64,000 nucleotides of DNA, taken from Dermanyssus gallinae. Lineage: Eukaryota; Arthropoda; Arachnida; Mesostigmata; Dermanyssidae. Below the pieces are notes generated by a model. That model saw only the letters and a list, made by a program, of their open reading frames with translations, was not told the origin of the DNA and ran no database searches. The position numbers and the translations under genes are program-made. Each line of letters begins with the position of its first letter. Positions within the stretch are counted from its first letter, which is position 1. Positions 38,701-47,493 of this stretch are shown here, piece by piece. The stretch is taken from NCBI GenBank assembly GCA_003439945.1, contig QVRM01006051.1:62001-126000 (forward strand). Reading direction: 5' to 3'.

Positions 38701-41700
38701 CAGTTACAACGCTGTTAACTCACGCAACAATATTGCATGAGTTAACAGCGTACAGCAACGCCATAAAGCAAAAGCGACACATGGCGCTAGCATATCCTAG
38801 CGCTTCTAAGGGTATTCGCGTCTACTTATAAGGTGATGCATCCCCTTCTAATTATTAAAATTAGCGATGCGCTGAGAAATTGTCACAGATAAGAGAGAGA
38901 GAGAGTCTCTTCAAGGTAGCCTTGGCGATTCATGGTGGGGTGATCAATATATTTGTGTTTTTCGCTGATATTAAGTAAATAACGCAATTTGCGGGGACGC
39001 TACGCTTCAAGCGACATATGAGCTGTACATGTAATGTATTTGTATATCCAATAACATGTATATGTATGTCATTATCAATTTGGAAATGTAGGCTTTGCTC
39101 AAAGCATTATATTAATATACTTTTACATTATTTAAGTTAAAAAATATCATGAACTCAAACGTGAATACAAATAAATAAACAAATAAAGCTTAGTAGTGCT
39201 TTCTATGACCGAATGATTTGTATATATACTACACATGTACCGCAGTAGCCAGGTATTTACCTATGTAAACACATAAACTAAACAATAATATACATACAGT
39301 TACTATATCACAATGCTTATAATAAACAGTAAGAAACAATTGCAAGGTTAAGGAGTGTGAGAGGGCACAGACAAACCCCGCAAAATCGATGGTTTGCCTG
39401 TATGTAGGAATGCAATTGATGAACAGCTTAGAGTGACAATCGAATAAGGGAATGGAGGCAACATCCTGCACTGTTGAGCGTAACATCATGTCAACTCAAA
39501 CCCTGGTCGCAAATATTACGAAAGTCCACTTAAGTCCATTACTAAAAAAAGACCAAAAGCAGAGTAAGAGAAGCCGAATAATTAGATTCCTCCAAATTGA
39601 CATGAGCAGGTGCAGAGCCGCTGCAGAGTCGACGCAACTATGCCTTGAACGTTGACTTAGGCTTGATTGGTGACCAAAATCTAATGTTCGCAAAAGATCG
39701 GTAGTGGCTGTTGGATGAAAAGCGCACGGTAATCTGGGTTGTAAATTACCATGTGGACGACAAGAATTGGGCTGGCTGATGATACGCCTATTTTCAGCTG
39801 CCATGAATCACCAAACGAGAGAGCAGACTTTAATGCCTTAAATTACGTGGCGCGGGAAAGAAGTGGGGGGAATAATACAAGAAACAGATGAGGCAGATAA
39901 TTAGTGGATTAGTTATACAGAAGGAACTGATAGCTGTAAACGAATAACACACGCCCACTTTACTTAGACGCGGGGGAGAACAGACTTCAGTAATCGACCT
40001 GACGGTTGTATCAGGCAAGAAAGTAGACCGGATCAGCAAATGGCAGGTACTGGGGACATTGAGTCATTGACTGACTCAGATACATCTATTCGAAGTGAAA
40101 AGAAAGGCAGATAAAATATGCTTCGACCAGACGTCGACCACAACGACGGTAGCGATTTAAGGGCTCAATTTCGAGAAATTTAGGCGCCGATGATTTGATC
40201 AGGCGACTGCAACTTGACTGTGATACTGACACAAGTGTTACAATGGGCAATCAAAGCTCCAAAGCAAAACGACACCTTCAGAGTGCTGGTAGAAGGGAGC
40301 AAATTCGGAGCCAAGAAGACAGTGCCGTCGAGCTAATACAATGATGCGTGCCACCCCGACGTCTCGGCGGTCGCTAAATGCTCTTGACAGAAATGCTCAG
40401 AGCTAGAATGTAAAAATTTTTAAGAAGATTTTTTTTAATTCTAGATCATCCTCCGCCCTCTATGGCCTTCGAAACACCGTCAAGCATATCTTCAGTGCGC
40501 CGAAGGCCGGACATGTTTAGACATCTAATATTCCCCCAATAGTCCTGTGTCAGGATGGGCGCTGACTCTAAGGGGTTTGGTTTGTCAATTATTTATTAAC
40601 GGGAAAGCACCAGTTCTAGACTATGTGCACGCGGGGCTTTCAAGTCCCCCGTAAAGGAAAAGCGTACTCTGAGTCAGGAGACGGCGGATAAATTGCGGAT
40701 AGACAGGCACTGGCCGCCAAGTATGCATCGGCATAACTTAGACGGGTAGTCACCTGGCACTGATAATGAGCGGACAGTGCATCCTGCGTACGGTGTCTGC
40801 TTTAAGCTTCAGCGATATGCTTCTGCTGAGCCTACAGACGGTGACGACAATTATAGCAGTATTACTAGCTAAACTGATACCGTAGGACTTCACAATTTAG
40901 ATACATGTTTCTCTCAGGCAACTAGAAACCTGAAGATCACCAAACAAAGCTGATGCAGACGCGGATAAGCTAAATGCCCTCCAGCAAGAACGGTAGGAGA
41001 ACCCGAAAAATGCAGGACGGTCGAAGGGACCTAATACTAATGATACGTGTATGGCACGAGAAGCCCTATAGAAACATGGTCATAAAACCTAGGTGTTGAA
41101 GGGTCACGGCTGCTTTCAGCAGTACTTTCACCCTATCTGATAGGTGGTTTCATATGACTGCATAATGTATGACAATTGAGATATGGACTCAGCAGCTTAT
41201 GGTGTGCATCTAGCAGAAATATGATGAATATAATGCATAAACCTAAGGGCAAGTAGACACACTGGTAAACCACCCTGTCGACACATTGCGACCAGGATGG
41301 GGATCACCGAACGAAGAAAGGGACCCAAACGAATCCAACCCGACAGCCAAGGTAGTAGAAGCTAAGCAGCGTTTACCGAAAGTATTACCAGAAGAGGTAT
41401 TCCGAAAATGATAATGGGCTATAAAGGGCAAGATAATTTTTCTCTAAGTATTTTCTCCTCTCTAAAAGAAAAAATCGAAGCCTGAGCTATATAAACTAAA
41501 TTAAAGCATTTTCTCTCTAAATTGATTTTTAACCTAGGCTATACAACAGTGGGATGCTATATAGATAGTGCAGTTAACATTAAAACGCTCCGTAAGCTAT
41601 AACGCATTACATCATGTAGGCGAAACAGACCTTATGGCGTGAAGCTAGATTTATAAACCTTAGCCGTGACCTGAATAGTAGAGCGGTGTAGCCTTTTATG

Positions 41701-42048
41701 AGAGATGTTTACATGACACGTTACGTTGGTCACGCCGTGCATGTCACGTTACGTTGGTCACACCATGCACGTTACGGCGGATTACGTACACCTATCGATA
41801 ACTTACACAAACAGATTATCCCAGAGCACTTTCCTGCCCCGCTCGTAGAGTTCGGCGTTGAACCAGGCCGGCCTCTCGAAGCTGTTCCCGCAGTCGCCGG
41901 TCTCAAGCACGCCCTTCTGAAATTCGGCAAAACTTTTACGCGCGAACGGAACATCCCGCACGCCACTCACATCCAGCGTGATGTGGGCACGTTTGTCACA
42001 GTTCGTCGCGTTCGAATCGGCGCTCTCCGCGTCATCCTTATGATGCAT
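19314..42048 (-). CDS. Gene B: DUF2236 (MpaB / rubber-oxygenase-like) protein, complete spliced frame
   Basis: Exons 42048-41807, 26615-26437, 23794-23570, 21951-21725 and 19562-19314 sum to 1122 nt, exactly 374 codons with the stop. The start ATG at 42048 is preceded by an in-frame TAA with no acceptor between, so it is probably the true start. The domain order is as in gene A: GDCGN...[33 protein letters not shown], a DMHLAANRY segment in place of [39 protein letters not shown], and a C-terminal [11 protein letters not shown] stretch with an acidic tail. There is no signal peptide. The family is thought to be heme-dependent oxygenases; arthropod members have no assigned substrate that I know. 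It lies 9 kb upstream of gene A in the same orientation. Confidence 0.85.
19888..19939. repeat. (TA)n microsatellite
   Basis: Pure TA run in gene B intron 4; a shorter one is at 19805-19829. Confidence 0.95.
20716..20843 (+). mobile_element. tRNA-derived SINE, family 1, with perfect target-site duplication
   Basis: It starts GAGCAAGATGGCTTAGTGGC (RNA polymerase III A box) and has a B box GGGTTCGAGACCC, then a conserved body (CGGCCACTCTTAAATTGGTT) and an A-rich end. It is flanked by the exact 11-bp repeat ATACGAGTACC (20705-20715 and 20844-20854). A head of tRNA shape, a non-tRNA body, an A tail and a TSD define a SINE. It lies in gene B intron 4, antisense to the gene. Confidence 0.9.
21725..21951 (-). 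CDS. Gene B exon 4
   Basis: The acceptor is GTATGTAG|GC and the donor GCACAG|GTTAGT, phase 0. It encodes [13 protein letters not shown], then a helical, Leu/Ala-rich segment ending [10 protein letters not shown]. The matching gene A exon ends HGFISYWCN. Confidence 0.84.
22968..23049. repeat. (TA)n microsatellite, longest pure tract
   Basis: About 82 bp of TA in gene B intron 3. A shorter run lies at 23256-23278. Confidence 0.95.
23570..23794 (-). CDS. Gene B exon 3
   Basis: The acceptor is TTTGCAG|GC and the donor ATCG|GTAAGC, phases 1 and 1. It encodes [46 protein letters not shown] and VHYWRCIG. The conserved His of the Arg-x-x-His segment is kept. Confidence 0.86.
24876..25025 (-). repeat. 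tRNA-derived SINE, family 2
   Basis: It shares CATAGACGGA..CCCATAAATACAA, CAACGGTGGGGCTCGA and GCCTGCGCAC with the 47.1-kb copy. On the minus strand TCGAGCCCCACCG is the B-box region. The A-box end is damaged. Confidence 0.65.
25130..25330 (+). repeat. Unclassified dispersed repeat, copy 1
   Basis: Aligns over about 150 bp with 28930-29110 and 40440-40620. Shared words include ATATCTTTAATGCACTGAGGG / GTATCTTCAATGCACCGAGGG, GTTGAGAT and TTTCCCCAAC / TATCCCCAAC. No clear coding sense; could be a SINE body or LTR piece. Confidence 0.6.
25343..25528 (+). mobile_element. Mariner transposase fragment
   Basis: A 61-codon frame carries [20 protein letters not shown], which matches the KL..WVPHEL.E.N...R linker after the helix-turn-helix of mariner transposases. 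Upstream [17 protein letters not shown] resembles the second HTH. The catalytic part is absent. Confidence 0.7.
25640..26130 (-). mobile_element. Possible retroelement relic, unclassified
   Basis: The minus-strand frame at 25833-25648 contains [16 protein letters not shown], and a continuing open stretch upstream ([17 protein letters not shown]) runs to about 26000. The look is that of a decayed retrotransposon polyprotein, perhaps BEL/Pao, but no catalytic motif is seen. Confidence 0.25.
26437..26615 (-). CDS. Gene B exon 2
   Basis: This exon is 179 nt, equal to gene A exon 2. The acceptor is CACTCAG|G and the donor GAAG|GTGGGT, phase 1. It encodes [12 protein letters not shown] and [15 protein letters not shown]. 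It is separated from exon 1 by 15.2 kb. Confidence 0.84.
27168..27230. repeat. (TA)n microsatellite
   Basis: TA run with one interruption in gene B intron 1. Confidence 0.95.
27620..28280 (+). mobile_element. Invertebrate retroelement C-terminal ORF relic, copy 1
   Basis: Frames contain [59 protein letters not shown] with TVTDSLAPS, and [15 protein letters not shown]. This order is typical of a protein segment repeated in many invertebrate genomes and usually attached to reverse-transcriptase-like ORFs (xPDGMTL...W..GR.L.WDAT..DTLA.S). It is frameshifted and not functional. I cannot give the element a firm clade name. Confidence 0.65.
28518..28552. repeat. (TA)n microsatellite after A-run
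   Basis: A poly-A run at 28507-28519 followed by TA repeats, possibly the remnant tail of an inserted element. Confidence 0.85.
28930..29150 (+). repeat. Unclassified dispersed repeat, copy 2
   Basis: Best-preserved copy of the family also at 25.1 and 40.4 kb. Its end (GTGGCAGCATGGCCGCTG...GATCAACAAAAGGGTAG) also matches a partial copy at about 32995-33160. Confidence 0.6.
29361..29400. repeat. (ATT)n microsatellite
   Basis: TTATTATTAATATTATT run immediately before the second retroelement C-terminal fragment. Confidence 0.9.
29401..29775 (+). mobile_element. Invertebrate retroelement C-terminal ORF relic, copy 2
   Basis: It reads [28 protein letters not shown], then in a shifted frame [20 protein letters not shown] and [20 protein letters not shown], the end of the same protein family as the 27.6-28.3 kb fragment. 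The family usually ends in this RQR.S...QRGNA motif. One frameshift lies near 29570. Confidence 0.72.
31120..32100 (-). mobile_element. LINE reverse transcriptase relic
   Basis: The minus strand reads [20 protein letters not shown] (31453-31395), where YADG stands for the catalytic YADD. It continues [17 protein letters not shown], the segment that follows YADD in Jockey/CR1/R1-type elements. Stops and an altered Asp show it is dead. It lies in gene B intron 1 in the same sense as the gene. Confidence 0.6.
32071..32130. repeat. Perfect 30-bp tandem duplication
   Basis: Two exact adjacent copies beginning CACTGGCAAACATTTGATGG. Confidence 0.95.
32704..32932 (+). other. Candidate exon or coding relic, unrecognised
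   Basis: A 76-codon open stretch follows TTGTAG (a possible acceptor) and contains [20 protein letters not shown] and [17 protein letters not shown], ending at a perfect GTAAGT donor (about 32840) if spliced. Composition looks protein-like, but I do not recognise the family. It sits inside gene B intron 1 on the opposite strand. Confidence 0.25.
34618..35480 (+). mobile_element. R2-type (RLE) LINE, 3' end
   Basis: Frames give [20 protein letters not shown], then the zinc motif [18 protein letters not shown] followed by [10 protein letters not shown], then [42 protein letters not shown] and GVTKRNL. This order is that of the C-terminal CCHC and restriction-like endonuclease domain of R2/NeSL-group elements. 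The frame after the zinc motif is shifted at about 35060. A 3' UTR with TTATTAAGG and AATAAATCATC leads into a long (TA)n tract. The 5' part is missing. It lies in gene B intron 1, antisense. Confidence 0.8.
35494..35720. repeat. Compound (TA)n/(TAGA)n microsatellite
   Basis: About 225 bp of TA runs with GATA/TAGA and ATAC interruptions directly after the R2-type LINE 3' end. Confidence 0.95.
35960..36760 (-). mobile_element. Mariner element, nearly full-length dead transposase
   Basis: Minus-strand fragments follow the whole mariner transposase order: [15 protein letters not shown] and [20 protein letters not shown] (N-terminal HTH), [28 protein letters not shown] (second catalytic Asp), then [17 protein letters not shown] corresponding to the YSPDLAPSDYFLFPKLK block, and [13 protein letters not shown]. 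Several stops and frameshifts; no clean terminal repeats identified. It is in gene B intron 1, same sense. Confidence 0.75.
38709..38751. repeat. Strong hairpin, 19-bp arms
   Basis: ACGCTGTTAACTCACGCAA, a 5-nt loop CAATA, then TTGCATGAGTTAACAGCGT: 18 of 19 positions pair. Nothing coding nearby. Confidence 0.85.
39430..40410 (+). mobile_element. LINE endonuclease-domain relic (R1/Jockey type)
   Basis: It begins [20 protein letters not shown], the usual start of an apurinic endonuclease (xxFLQIN..R.R.A). Near 39985 it reads [20 protein letters not shown], the end of that domain (SVIDLT). It continues as a decayed frame to about 40410. In gene B intron 1. Confidence 0.6.
40440..40625 (+). repeat. 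Unclassified dispersed repeat, copy 3
   Basis: CATATCTTCAGTGCGCCGA, GGCCGGACATGTT and TCCCCCAATAG match copies at 25.1 and 28.9 kb. It directly follows the LINE relic, so the repeat may be part of a LINE or nested in it. Confidence 0.55.
41713..41768. repeat. 28-bp tandem duplication near gene B exon 1 donor
   Basis: Two 28-bp units containing CACGTTACGTTGGTCAC, 25 of 28 positions alike, plus a partial third copy; about 40 bp into gene B intron 1. Confidence 0.8.
41807..42048 (-). CDS. Gene B exon 1 with start codon
   Basis: It starts [12 protein letters not shown]. An in-frame TAA lies eight codons upstream of the ATG, with no AG acceptor between. The donor is TTTGT|GTAAGT, phase 2, a perfect consensus. 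It encodes GDCGN and [13 protein letters not shown], shared with gene A exon 1. Confidence 0.8.
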
Positions 42049-43600
42049 GTTGTCGCCGTGCGATTATGGCGCCCGCGACAATCGTCCCCCGTCTACCTGC
42101 CGGTCAGTTCTTCAGCTCAGAGACACGAAAGACATAAGGAACACACAAGTGCTTCTTTTGAAGGAAGTGTTTCTGCTGCTGCTGCTAGGAGGCCACAATC
42201 ACTAGTAGTCCCACAGTTACACCAATCACCAACTAACTAAAACAGCAACAACAACCGCAGCAACAATAGCGTCAACACACAACACATGGATACAGAACCG
42301 GTAGGCTGTCGTCTGAAGGCGCCAGCCGCGCACAAATCGATCGAAGTGCTGCGACTTCTGTAGCTTCGGGCTTAGTCGTCGTCGTCGTCGCCGTCGCTAA
42401 CTGGTTGTTTGGTTGAACAACTCGCGCTTGATTCGCTCCTTCAACTGCCGGCTGTCTGAATGACATGATGACGATGTCGCCAGCAACAACAACAGCAACG
42501 ACAACAACAATAACGACGACGACGACGACAGGCGAACTACTACTGACAGTCTCGCCACATCGCTGAGAGGATGTCAGGGTCGGTCGGCTCGTTGTCTACC
42601 CGGCGTCACAATAGTCTATCTAGCTTAGCTTAGCGTAGCAGCAGCTCACTTAGAGCGAGACACCCCACCACTACCATCACGACCACTTCGCCACGCCAAG
42701 CTACGCTTCGGCATGGCACGCTACACTACACGCCAGCAGAGCTGCAGCTGACTTCGTCAGTCACAACCATTGCAGCAACAGCGGCAGCAGTAGCGGCAGT
42801 AACAACAACAACAACAACAACAACAACAGTGGGAGCGGGGACTGTCACAGTCACAGCCACCACCACCGCCACCGCCGGCGTCGCCGCCCCACGTTAGTAA
42901 ACCGGCGGCGGCTGCGGCAAACTTTGCCGCTGCACGACCTGCGTTGCCGCCAATGGCCTGCCAACACTCAGCCGCAGTTTGCCGACGTTGTTCTATGCGT
43001 CTGTCTTTCTGTCTGTAGATCTATGCGTCTGCTTTTCTGTCTGTGGGGTTTCTTTGTCTGTCTGTTCTTCTGACTGTGGGATTTCTTTGTCTGTCTGTCT
43101 GTCTGTGGATTTCTTCGTCTGTCTGTCTGTCTGGCGGTCCGTTTGTACGGCTGCCCGTCGGTGATGGCCCGCCCACTGATGGCAAGAGTCTCCATTAAAT
43201 TGGCCCCCTTCGAGGCTACTAAGCAGCGAGAGCTGCGAAAACTGGTCAGGCAATGTTGCCTATTCGTCGGTAGCGAGGTCGGTCGCCTGTCTCGCCGCCT
43301 CATCGATATGTCAACGAGGCAACGAACACGTTCGTACGCAACGCACGCCAAACGCATTCATGCGTCTACGAACTACGCGGAGCGGGAAACTGCCTCTTTC
43401 CAGAAGCGTGACCTGGCTACTGATCTGACTGAGTCGTGCGACTACGGACGAGGCCGGTGGTGCAGTTATACCGGGTGAAGGCGGCCGGCGCTGGTGGTAG
43501 CGGAAAATATTGGAATAAAAAAAATTACAAAACCTATTTAGAAGTGTACATATGCGGAGAGCAGCAAAAACAGGCAAGCTACTGCTGTGTTACGTGCTTC
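42049..43600. promoter_or_regulatory. 5' flank of gene B, trinucleotide-rich
   Basis: Directly upstream of the gene B start codon. It contains many CAA/CAG/CGA/CGG triplet runs (42240-42270, 42480-42530, 42770-42830) and GC-rich blocks, then a GTCT minisatellite. By position it should include the 5' UTR and promoter. No TATA box or initiator can be pointed out with confidence. Confidence 0.4.
43001..43135. repeat. GTCT-based minisatellite
   Basis: Repeated GGGATTTCTTTGTCTGTCTG-like units about 30 bp long with internal (GTCT)n. Frames through it give Ser/Val/Cys or Thr/Asp/Arg-rich peptides that are repeat artefacts. Confidence 0.85.
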
Positions 43601-46600
43601 GTACTACTAGATATGTATTTCGCTGTATTGTGCGCCCGACGCGATATGACGCGGTGTGCTGCTACTAAGTATATGCATACGAAATGGATTTTTTTTTTAG
43701 CAAAAACAAATGTGTCTTTTTTCATACTGAGTGAAGATATTTTATTCAAAATAACAGCTTTCTCGCTAGCTATACACTGTGCTTATTTTTTCGGGCATTT
43801 TGTGTAGTTCTCGCCAGAAGAAGTCCGTATATTTAGAGGTAAACCAAGCACCTATCTACTTTTAAGCATCTTCGTACGAAGAAAGTTTCTATTTATCCAG
43901 CCTGGTTCAAATCTATTATCTGTTATTTCTACCGAGCAGCATCAACGGTTTCACCAGGTTTTAGCAACTTATAATCGACAACACCTTTCTGATTCCACCA
44001 AACACAGAACATTGTCGCGTTCTAAAACGATTTGGCCTCACAGTCGATGACGCTGCCGCGCCAGTATCTAGCCATGAACCCTGGCGCTTGGGATTGTTAA
44101 AAGCCAGAACGTTAAAAGCCTTACGAATTCAACCTCGATTCGACAATTGGTGCAGGGCTTTTTTCCGGAGTAGACACTTTAGGACTATCGGAGAATGCCC
44201 TGTTTCGGCGGTCATAACTGCGGGAGATTTTCCAAGGAATTTTGGTTTGACTTTTCATTGCGCGCCATAAATTCCTATGGCTTTAAATTATGTAAAGGGG
44301 CTGGTTGAAAATCTACTACAAAATTAGGCACGTAAGCTTTGTACTCTCTCTGGCAATCCAAATGAGGGCATTTCAAACTGCAGTAAAAATAATAGCGTGC
44401 TGGACCACTCACGCGGTCCACTTACTCCTCGGTTTAACGCCACTTATTTAAACAAAGCAACTCATCATTCCGTTAGCAGTAAGCATCATTTTGTCATATA
44501 CGTGGTGTGAGCGCCTTCACTACCGCATTGGTTACATTCATTGTGTGCGTAGCACCATTCTGCGACGGCGTAGTGGCTATGAAGCATGCATCTCGGCTGA
44601 ACAACTATGCCCTTTCTTAGTTCTTGACTTTTCTGTGTTTTTCCGTTAAGCATGTTTATTTAAAGACAACGGCAAATACGTCGTGTTCGTTTTTACCGTC
44701 ATTGATTCACGTGAATAGATTGCGGTACAGAAATCCAAGTTTTTCTTTCCCTGATATTCTGCTTTTTAAATAGCAGTACATATGCATGCATGCATACATA
44801 CAGGTACATCTTGCTGTGTCATCGCCATAGCTAACAAATGTCGTAGTTTTAAGTGCAATTGCCACGGTGTATGTGTTGGAGCTGACTCTGTGCATATATT
44901 ACTCAGAGTTGCCTCTAGAGAACACGTGTATAGTTCACTCAATTTAAGGACACATGGAAGGTCCTGAAGGAGACACACTTGTGAACTCATTTATTACAGA
45001 CGTACGAGTCCCAAAAACATGCAAGATAAATGACAAAATTAAGTAAAAATTATTTAATGGAAATATAAAGCAGCCAATGAAAAACGGGGTTTCGGAAGAA
45101 TTAAGCTATCTTCTAACGTAGGCGTGAGCTTTAGTAGAGGGTTGCGGCATCTTCTGGCAGGCCTCGATCAAAATGAGCGGAAAACGTTTTCACAATTTGA
45201 TATGTCGGTTGCCGCATTGCATCGACCTTCGACAATCGTTCCAGAGTCACAACTCCGCCCTTGGACGATGAAGACGTTAAGTGAAATGCATGCTTCAAGA
45301 AGAATAGCACACACAACAACATCAACATTGCACACCCCAAATATTGACGAATCGACCACAATTGAGATATATATTGACAGCTGCAACAAGTGCAGCTGCA
45401 ATTATATTATATACAGTAAGTAGCCAACGATTCGTGAACAACGCCGTAAAGGGCTAACAGTAAAGTAAAGTTATTCATTAATCACGGCCGATATATCCAT
45501 TGGAAATACATTCAGCCAATATATTCCTAAAATACAACGCAAATATTGCTTCTTTATGTGGTGTGGCGTGCGATAACGTTCAGGCAGTAGCTCTTTAGAT
45601 GCTACAGACCTAGTCTAGGATAACGAGTAGCTAAGCTTTGAATGCTGCATACTTGGTTCGTATGCGTTGTTGCTAGGCACGATGGTTGGCTCGGAGTCAC
45701 AACCTGGACCTCTCCTGTCTACAGTTAACCGTGACACTAATGCACCGCTCGTATTTCCTCATTTAATAGGGATTCCGTCAGGCAAATGCGGCATAATAGA
45801 GGCACTGATGCGTAAGGTCGCGGACCTCTCTCGTCTCTTATAGTGACCGTTTTAAAGTAATGGCAGGTGTAGCAGTTGTAGTGCATAATTGAAGCCTACC
45901 GTCGCAAGCCAGATGTGTTGAATGTAGATTCCCTCGGGCTTCCTTGGTGCTCGCTCATCCGTGCGAAGTCTTTGTGAGCAATGCGCACATCCGCTGCCAT
46001 ACAGGCATCGCCGTTGTTAGCGCTCAGCTGTTTCGACCTTCAGCTGCGCGTAACGTTAATGCAGGGCGGCGCCCTGCTATTCATAGCGAAAAAAAAAGAA
46101 TTCTTGCTAATCATAATCTCAATCAAGTGTAGTCGACAGTTTTTTTTTCAACAAAAACTTTGCATTTATTTATTAAAATGCACCCTGTTTAGGTGCATTG
46201 CATTACTAGTTTTTTTTTTGCGTAAAAGAGAAAATGCTCTTACGCACACCCGAAACCCAAGTAATGTGGGCTCAATGTCGTGTCACAACATAAGTAAGTG
46301 AGTTCTAATAAAAACCTCTCATCTAATGGTCTCAGGATAAAAAGAGGTGACAAGCTGGTTTTGTTCCTTAGTACTACTTTAATCTCACCCGTACCGTCTC
46401 GTTTAATGGTTGTATGGGCGGTGCATTGCGATCTGTACCGCGTCGTTCCGATCGATGATGAACGCAGCAAAGTTCCTAATACATACGGCATGAACTATTG
46501 CCCCACTTAAAATACCCGACTAGAAGTGTTTACTCTACAGAGTATTAATACGCTCGTACAGAATGATTTCATGAAACCTCATGATATTTGCACATTGCAA

Positions 46601-47049
46601 ACAAGACTTTGATACGTTATGTGACCTACCTTGGCACGGCAGCGCTAACCATTGCTTTAAAGCAGAATTAAGAAAGATTCGATGCGTCATTGAGTCTACT
46701 TGTTTGTAGTATTTCTTTGGCTAGTTAAGCATCACTTGAATGACATCAGGGCAGTGTAATATTGCAACTAGGCAACAAAACAGTGCTCAACCGGATATAC
46801 AGTAATAGAATCAAAGACTAACCTAAAATAGTCTTGAGCAGAATTAAATCCCACGGGTCAAGGCGTTAAAGCAGCGCCCATCATCCTTTAGTTGCCGGTT
46901 AGCTCCCGAATGTCTTCTTACCGTGTGTAGATCCCAGTCGAACGTGCCGTTAACAGCTACGTGCCTCGCGCATCGATCCACACTCCAGATGGAGAGAGTG
47001 TTGCACAAGGCTGCTTACAGCCTATTCGTAACTACAAGTATGTAGTTCC
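43601..47049. other. No recognisable gene
   Basis: AT-rich, with some short frames of ordinary composition but no family, splice-supported exon or repeat that I recognise. It lies between the gene B 5' flank and the SINEs near 47 kb. Confidence 0.45.
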
Positions 47050-47169
47050 AGCGTTACTTCATAGACGGACCCCCATAAATACAAATGGGACAACGGTGGG
47101 GCTCGAACCCGCGCACCTATGTGTCCCCTCCGGTCGCGAGGCGCAGGCGATTGCACCACGCCACCGGGT
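47050..47169 (-). mobile_element. tRNA-derived SINE, family 2, best copy
   Basis: On the minus strand: GGTGGCGTGGTGCAATCGCC (A-box region), CTGCGCCTCGCGACCGGAGG, GCGCGGGTTCGAGCCCCACC (B box GGTTCGAGCC), then a non-tRNA body ATTTGTATTTATGGGGGTCC. The head has a tRNA shape, but the long variable region and added body argue against a functional tRNA. Confidence 0.78.
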
Positions 47170-47367
47170 TTGATACAGTCTACAGTCTGTAAAGTTTTGT
47201 TTCTTTCAGGCGGTTTCAGTTACTCGGCCAGTTTCGGGCGGTTTCAGTTTCGCGGCTAGTTTTATCGGTTTTCTGGTTTCTCAGCCAAAATATTCTTTTG
47301 GGTCGCAACGGCATATACCGACAAACCAGATCGGCTGACTTAACCATGTCATGGCTAAGTTTACTCC

Positions 47368-47493
47368 ACTCCGGCATTTACCTTGTTTAAGTTGGAAACC
47401 ATGCAAACCAATTTAAGAGTGGCCGGTCTGGGGTTTGAACCCAGTCCTCCCGAATGCAAGGCAAAGGCTTTGCCACTAAGCCACCTTGCTCGG
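47368..47493 (-). mobile_element. tRNA-derived SINE, family 1, copy 2
   Basis: Reverse complement of the 20.7-kb element: CCGAGCAAGGTGGCTTAGTG, B box GGGTTCAAACCCC, then CGGCCACTCTTAAATTGG and GGTAAATGCCGGAGTGG. It is diverged at scattered sites, and no convincing target-site duplication is seen. Confidence 0.85.

Noticed and set aside
41698..42240. Longest plus-strand open frame, 180 codons
   Set aside because: It is antisense to gene B exon 1, whose reading is supported by a paralogue, splice sites and phase.
42968..43357. Asp/Arg/Gln/Thr-rich repeat peptide on the minus strand
   Set aside because: Arises from the GTCT minisatellite; overlapping frames on the other strand are equally open.
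45131..45401. Minus-strand frame with a hydrophobic start and several Cys, possible small secreted peptide
   Set aside because: No recognised Cys spacing, no clear splice sites or start context, and overlapping frames are equally long.
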